Assembly (NCBI GenBank): GCA_043228905.1
Contig: JBHGNT010000003.1
Coordinates: forward strand, 18,910,001 to 18,974,000
Source: Azolla caroliniana
Taxonomy: Eukaryota > Polypodiophyta
Direction: 5' to 3'
DNA: 64,000 bases
Positions 54,911 through 64,000 of this stretch are shown here, one piece after another; the stretch's first letter is position 1; each line of letters starts with the position of its first letter. The translations under genes were made by a program, and so were the position numbers. Under the pieces are notes generated by a model that saw only the letters and a list, made by a program, of their open reading frames with translations, searched no databases and was not told the DNA's origin.

Positions 54911-57340
54911 GCCACCGGGCAAAGGTAGACATTCATTCATGGATAAGCCACGAAAGCATGCCATCTATATATGAAGTCTAGTTGTTCATGTCTCATGCCT
55001 TCCTCGAGCGAGTTTCTATCCGAAACCATTCTACGATCCGATGTCATGGACTTGTGGATCTTATGGCATTCATGTTGTTGCGTTCGTAATCTCACTTGTT
55101 CTCCTTGATAAAAGCCTCTTTTTTTGTTTTGGATGTGTTCAATTTGAAAGACAAGATGGCAATGTCTTCCATCCAATCAATATGGTTTAGATTTTCCTTT
55201 ATCCAACGAAATAGTGGCCAAAGCTTGTGATTCTCTTCAATTAAACATTCTCTTTGGATCGTCACTTGAACAAACAACACAATTTTCTTGCTCATTAAAG
55301 TCACGCTAGCATTTGATCGCCTATTAGGCTTGTGTTGATGTGTCGAGATGTAATCAAATTGTGCTAACAACCTTCTATATATTTGGTAAGACAACTAGTT
55401 GTAATGAGTAGCGAAGACTACAATTCAAAGTGATTTTGTAATGGATATGTAAAGTTAACAATGAAAGTAGATGTATGAAAGTGGACATGTAATGTGATTA
55501 TTTAACGCTTTCGTTTCATTGAGCCCATCCTTGCTTTTTCCCTTTTACATTACACTGTAAACATAATGAAGAGTTCACAAAATCATTTATACAACGCGAC
55601 AAGGCGAGGAGCTTAAGAAATTTACATATTGCTTTGCACGTACATTCATACTAATATCAACTTCGAGAAATCCCCTTTCCTCCTAACCTTTAACATCCTT
55701 TGCACATTTATGATGATAGCTCTAACATTCACATGGAGACGACCTATTTCATGAATAACTTAATGCCACTCTAAAACTCTACAAGAAAAGCACAAAAGCA
55801 ATTAGAGCGCACATCATCGATCACCTACCGAGAAAATTAAGTAGCAAACATTTATTGCTGCAATATACTTTCTAATGAATTGGAATGTCAATCATGTTCT
55901 AAAATCTAGTCGCAAGTCCAAGTGCTTAGAATATAGAATTTGGCAATCTCAAATTCAACATATCAACACATTTATGCATTCACACTTTATATCTATTTTA
56001 GTGTTTGAAATTTCAAGGGTTGTTGTGAGGTTTGGATACATAGTGTATATACATGTCATTCAAAAATCAACATTTGCAACTCCTGATTTTGCTATAGTTT
56101 ATGCATGGGTGACTATGATGAATAAGAAAATATATTTCAAATAGAAGCAAATAGAGTATGTGGAGATGCAATGCATAGCTTTGAAAGTTCCATGAGATGT
56201 GATTGATTACATATTGCAGTTTTTAAGTATTTATATAGTAGAGACATACACAACCTTGATAGCTATTTTAGAACTTAGCAAATGACGAAGGCCACTAGAA
56301 CACCCCACATGTACATTCATTTGGATAATATATCAACAAATCTAAGAGGACAACTAGGAAAAGTTTAGGCAAGCTTAATCATGTCATGAAGTGCATTGAG
56401 GACTTGTAATTCCTCCTAATAAAGTAGGGGACAAGTATTCAAAATTTTTGTACTAATCCATGAGTTAGCTTGAAAGAGCCTCAAGTGACTAATACTTAGA
56501 ATTAGTGGTATGTTACTTGGCGCAATATGTATGCGAACAAAACATTTCACTCCCCTAGAGGCTAGAGCTTCAACTCCACTTTGTCATGCCCAATAAATTG
56601 TTGTGAGTTTAGTTGATGTTACACATAAGCAAAGTAGTAAAAAGGCTAAAGCAAGTCATGTGTGCATGAGAATGTTGCTCCCTTTATACACACCAACGAG
56701 TGCATCAACAAAGTGTGAGGCCAGACTTAACTTAGTATAGAGCACACTTAAAAAAGGGGAATAGGGAGACAATTGGCAGTAGTCTAGTACACTGAGAAAT
56801 ATAATTATTAGGAGTTGAAACCACAACATGCGCATTGAGATGTAGTAACTCCAAACGTTGAATCTTTAAAATCTTAAACTTCGATGTACTATCAAGGAAG
56901 TAATAGGAGAAAAGAAAGATATTTGAAACTAGGTAATGGAAACAGGAAAATACAGGTCAAGGAAATCGAGATGGAAATGAACGAGAGGGGTGGGTGACAA
57001 ACAACAAGAAAACAATTCGAAACAACAAATAAATAATTTGTGTGTTTCTACTCATGCGTGGCGGGGTAAAAATGGAGGGGAACGATCCTCTAGTTCTCGA
57101 TAAAATAAAGCTAAAACTCACGTGAGCGATCCCAGTGTTAGCAGGGCGGGCAAGGAGGCAGTCCAACTAGCCGCGACACTCCTCTTCTTTTTTTTGCTTC
57201 GTACGAGCAAAACGTGGATCATGGGCGAGCCCAACACTTTCATCGGTTGGAGCTCGTGTATGCATAATAATATGCATCATGTGTGAATGAAGCTCGGTTC
57301 GTGCCACCGAAACCGAGCACCCCCCGGGGAATCAATGCCA
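54911..57340. other. Intergenic region without recognised gene
   Basis: Only short frames (for example 55092-55394 minus, 100 codons) with no motif I can name. AT-rich, no LTR ends seen. Confidence 0.4.
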
Positions 57341-57348
57341 CTGCTCAT

Positions 57349-57376
57349 ACCCTAAACCCTAAACCCTAAACCTAAA
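57349..57376. promoter_or_regulatory. Telo-box cluster upstream of the HINT2-like gene
   Basis: Three direct CCCTAAA units plus a partial one, 280 bp before the ATG. AAACCCTAA motifs are known cis elements in plant promoters of housekeeping and translation genes. Too short for a telomere. Confidence 0.5.
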
Positions 57377-57517
57377 TTGTAGCCACTTTCTATAGTGTAG
57401 TTAGTGCCCACACACACACTTTTTTTGTGTGCCCACAATTTCTCTGCTCAATCCATCACTTAATAATTCATAGGAGAAAGAAACAGACAGAGAGACAGAC
57501 ACAGAGAGAAGAGAGAG

Positions 57518-57548
<31 letters not shown>

Positions 57549-57554
57549 GCAGAG

Positions 57555-57560
<6 letters not shown>

Positions 57561-57625
<65 letters not shown>
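57561..57625. repeat. (GA)n microsatellite in the 5' leader
   Basis: More than 30 GA dinucleotides ending 30 bp before the ATG at 57656, preceded by mixed CAGAGA repeats from 57475. Confidence 0.95.
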
Positions 57626-57626
<1 letters not shown>

Positions 57627-57655
57627 CCTTGTCGAAGATACATAATCAGGAGGAC

Positions 57656-63613
<5,958 letters not shown>

Positions 63614-64000
63614 GTGAGTCACAGAACAGTGCCTAATAGATTGAGCTATTAGTAGTTGGCATTAAGATCCTCACTTTAGGTTGTATTCAGCCATCTTCTT
63701 TGTAATAAGGATTGTTGAGGTTGTGTCAATCCTTTTCTTTATAGAATTGTAGATAATTTTATCCATTATCTTTATAAAGATTGCTGAGTTTGTCCAAGTG
63801 GGTCTTGTGCAAGAAGACTTCGATCTTGTCGTACTTATTTTGGGTATTCTAAGATCCTTTCTTCCTACAAATTTCTTTAGTGCAGTGAATTCAGACATCC
63901 TTTATAATATCTTTATTATTCTCTCCAATAGGTCCAAAGGAGTAAAAAGAATAACAAATCACCACACAAGTTTATACACATATACACAAAGTTATAAAAA
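63614..64000. other. 3' flank of the HINT2-like gene
   Basis: AT-rich with no second gene visible; a transcript end is expected here but not locatable. Confidence 0.4.

Noticed and set aside
55092-55394. 100-codon minus-strand ORF
   Set aside because: No family resemblance, no splice context, and no neighbouring exon that would extend it.

Overview
The window is nuclear DNA from a land plant, most likely a flowering plant. It carries spliced genes with GT..AG introns, plastid-type proteins with Ser-rich transit peptides, a plant PPR gene, and dense nested LTR retrotransposons primed by initiator-tRNA-Met (TGGTATCAGAGC) sites. The species cannot be determined from the sequence alone.

Layout. 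(1) 1-6284: a minus-strand class 3 lipase / alpha-beta hydrolase gene, reconstructed here from four exons plus a doubtful fifth. Its introns hold a diverged 440-bp tandem duplication and an unexplained antisense ORF. (2) 6285-12518: repeat-rich spacer with minisatellites, LINE fragments, an AG-rich satellite (about 9.06-9.48 kb), an unusual array of imperfect palindromes (about 9.55-10.41 kb), a relic coding segment shared with two other places, a SINE fragment and a LINE ORF1 relic. (3) 12519-31123: nested retroelements. A decayed Ty3/gypsy chromovirus (gag, protease, RT, RNase H, integrase, chromodomain; minus strand) abuts a non-autonomous gag-only LTR element, here called X. The left LTR of X was split by an essentially intact Ty1/copia element (copia-1, 17677-23096, TSD ATTAG), and its right LTR by a probable solo LTR (26550-27629). 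A tRNA-derived SINE, a second copy of the gypsy LTR and a truncated gag-only copia (copia-2) follow. (4) 31665-38193: a GC-rich, nearly complete copia (copia-3, TSD TATAT) inserted in the LTR of another element (D). Its 3' end carries a 545-bp tandem duplication. (5) 38260-50560: decayed LINE ORF2 copies in both orientations. One is split by copia-4 (43363-47217, TSD TATGG), which has lost its whole RT region by an internal deletion. (6) 51018-54198: a complete six-exon minus-strand gene for the dihydrolipoamide acetyltransferase (E2) of the plastid pyruvate dehydrogenase complex. (7) 54199-57655: spacer with a 54-bp minisatellite, a telo-box and AG tracts. (8) 57656-63613: a five-exon plus-strand HIT-domain (HINT2-like) gene with a transit peptide. 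Its 4.46-kb first intron contains a complete intronless 782-codon PPR gene on the same strand.

The host genes are unrelated housekeeping functions: lipid hydrolysis, plastid acetyl-CoA supply, nucleotide phosphoramidate hydrolysis and organelle RNA processing. I see no operon-like cooperation. The most noteworthy structures are the palindrome array, the PPR gene nested in the HINT2-like intron, the rearranged copia elements (3' tandem duplication; precise RT deletion), tRNA-like sequences inside LTRs, and the X element with its amplified coding modules.
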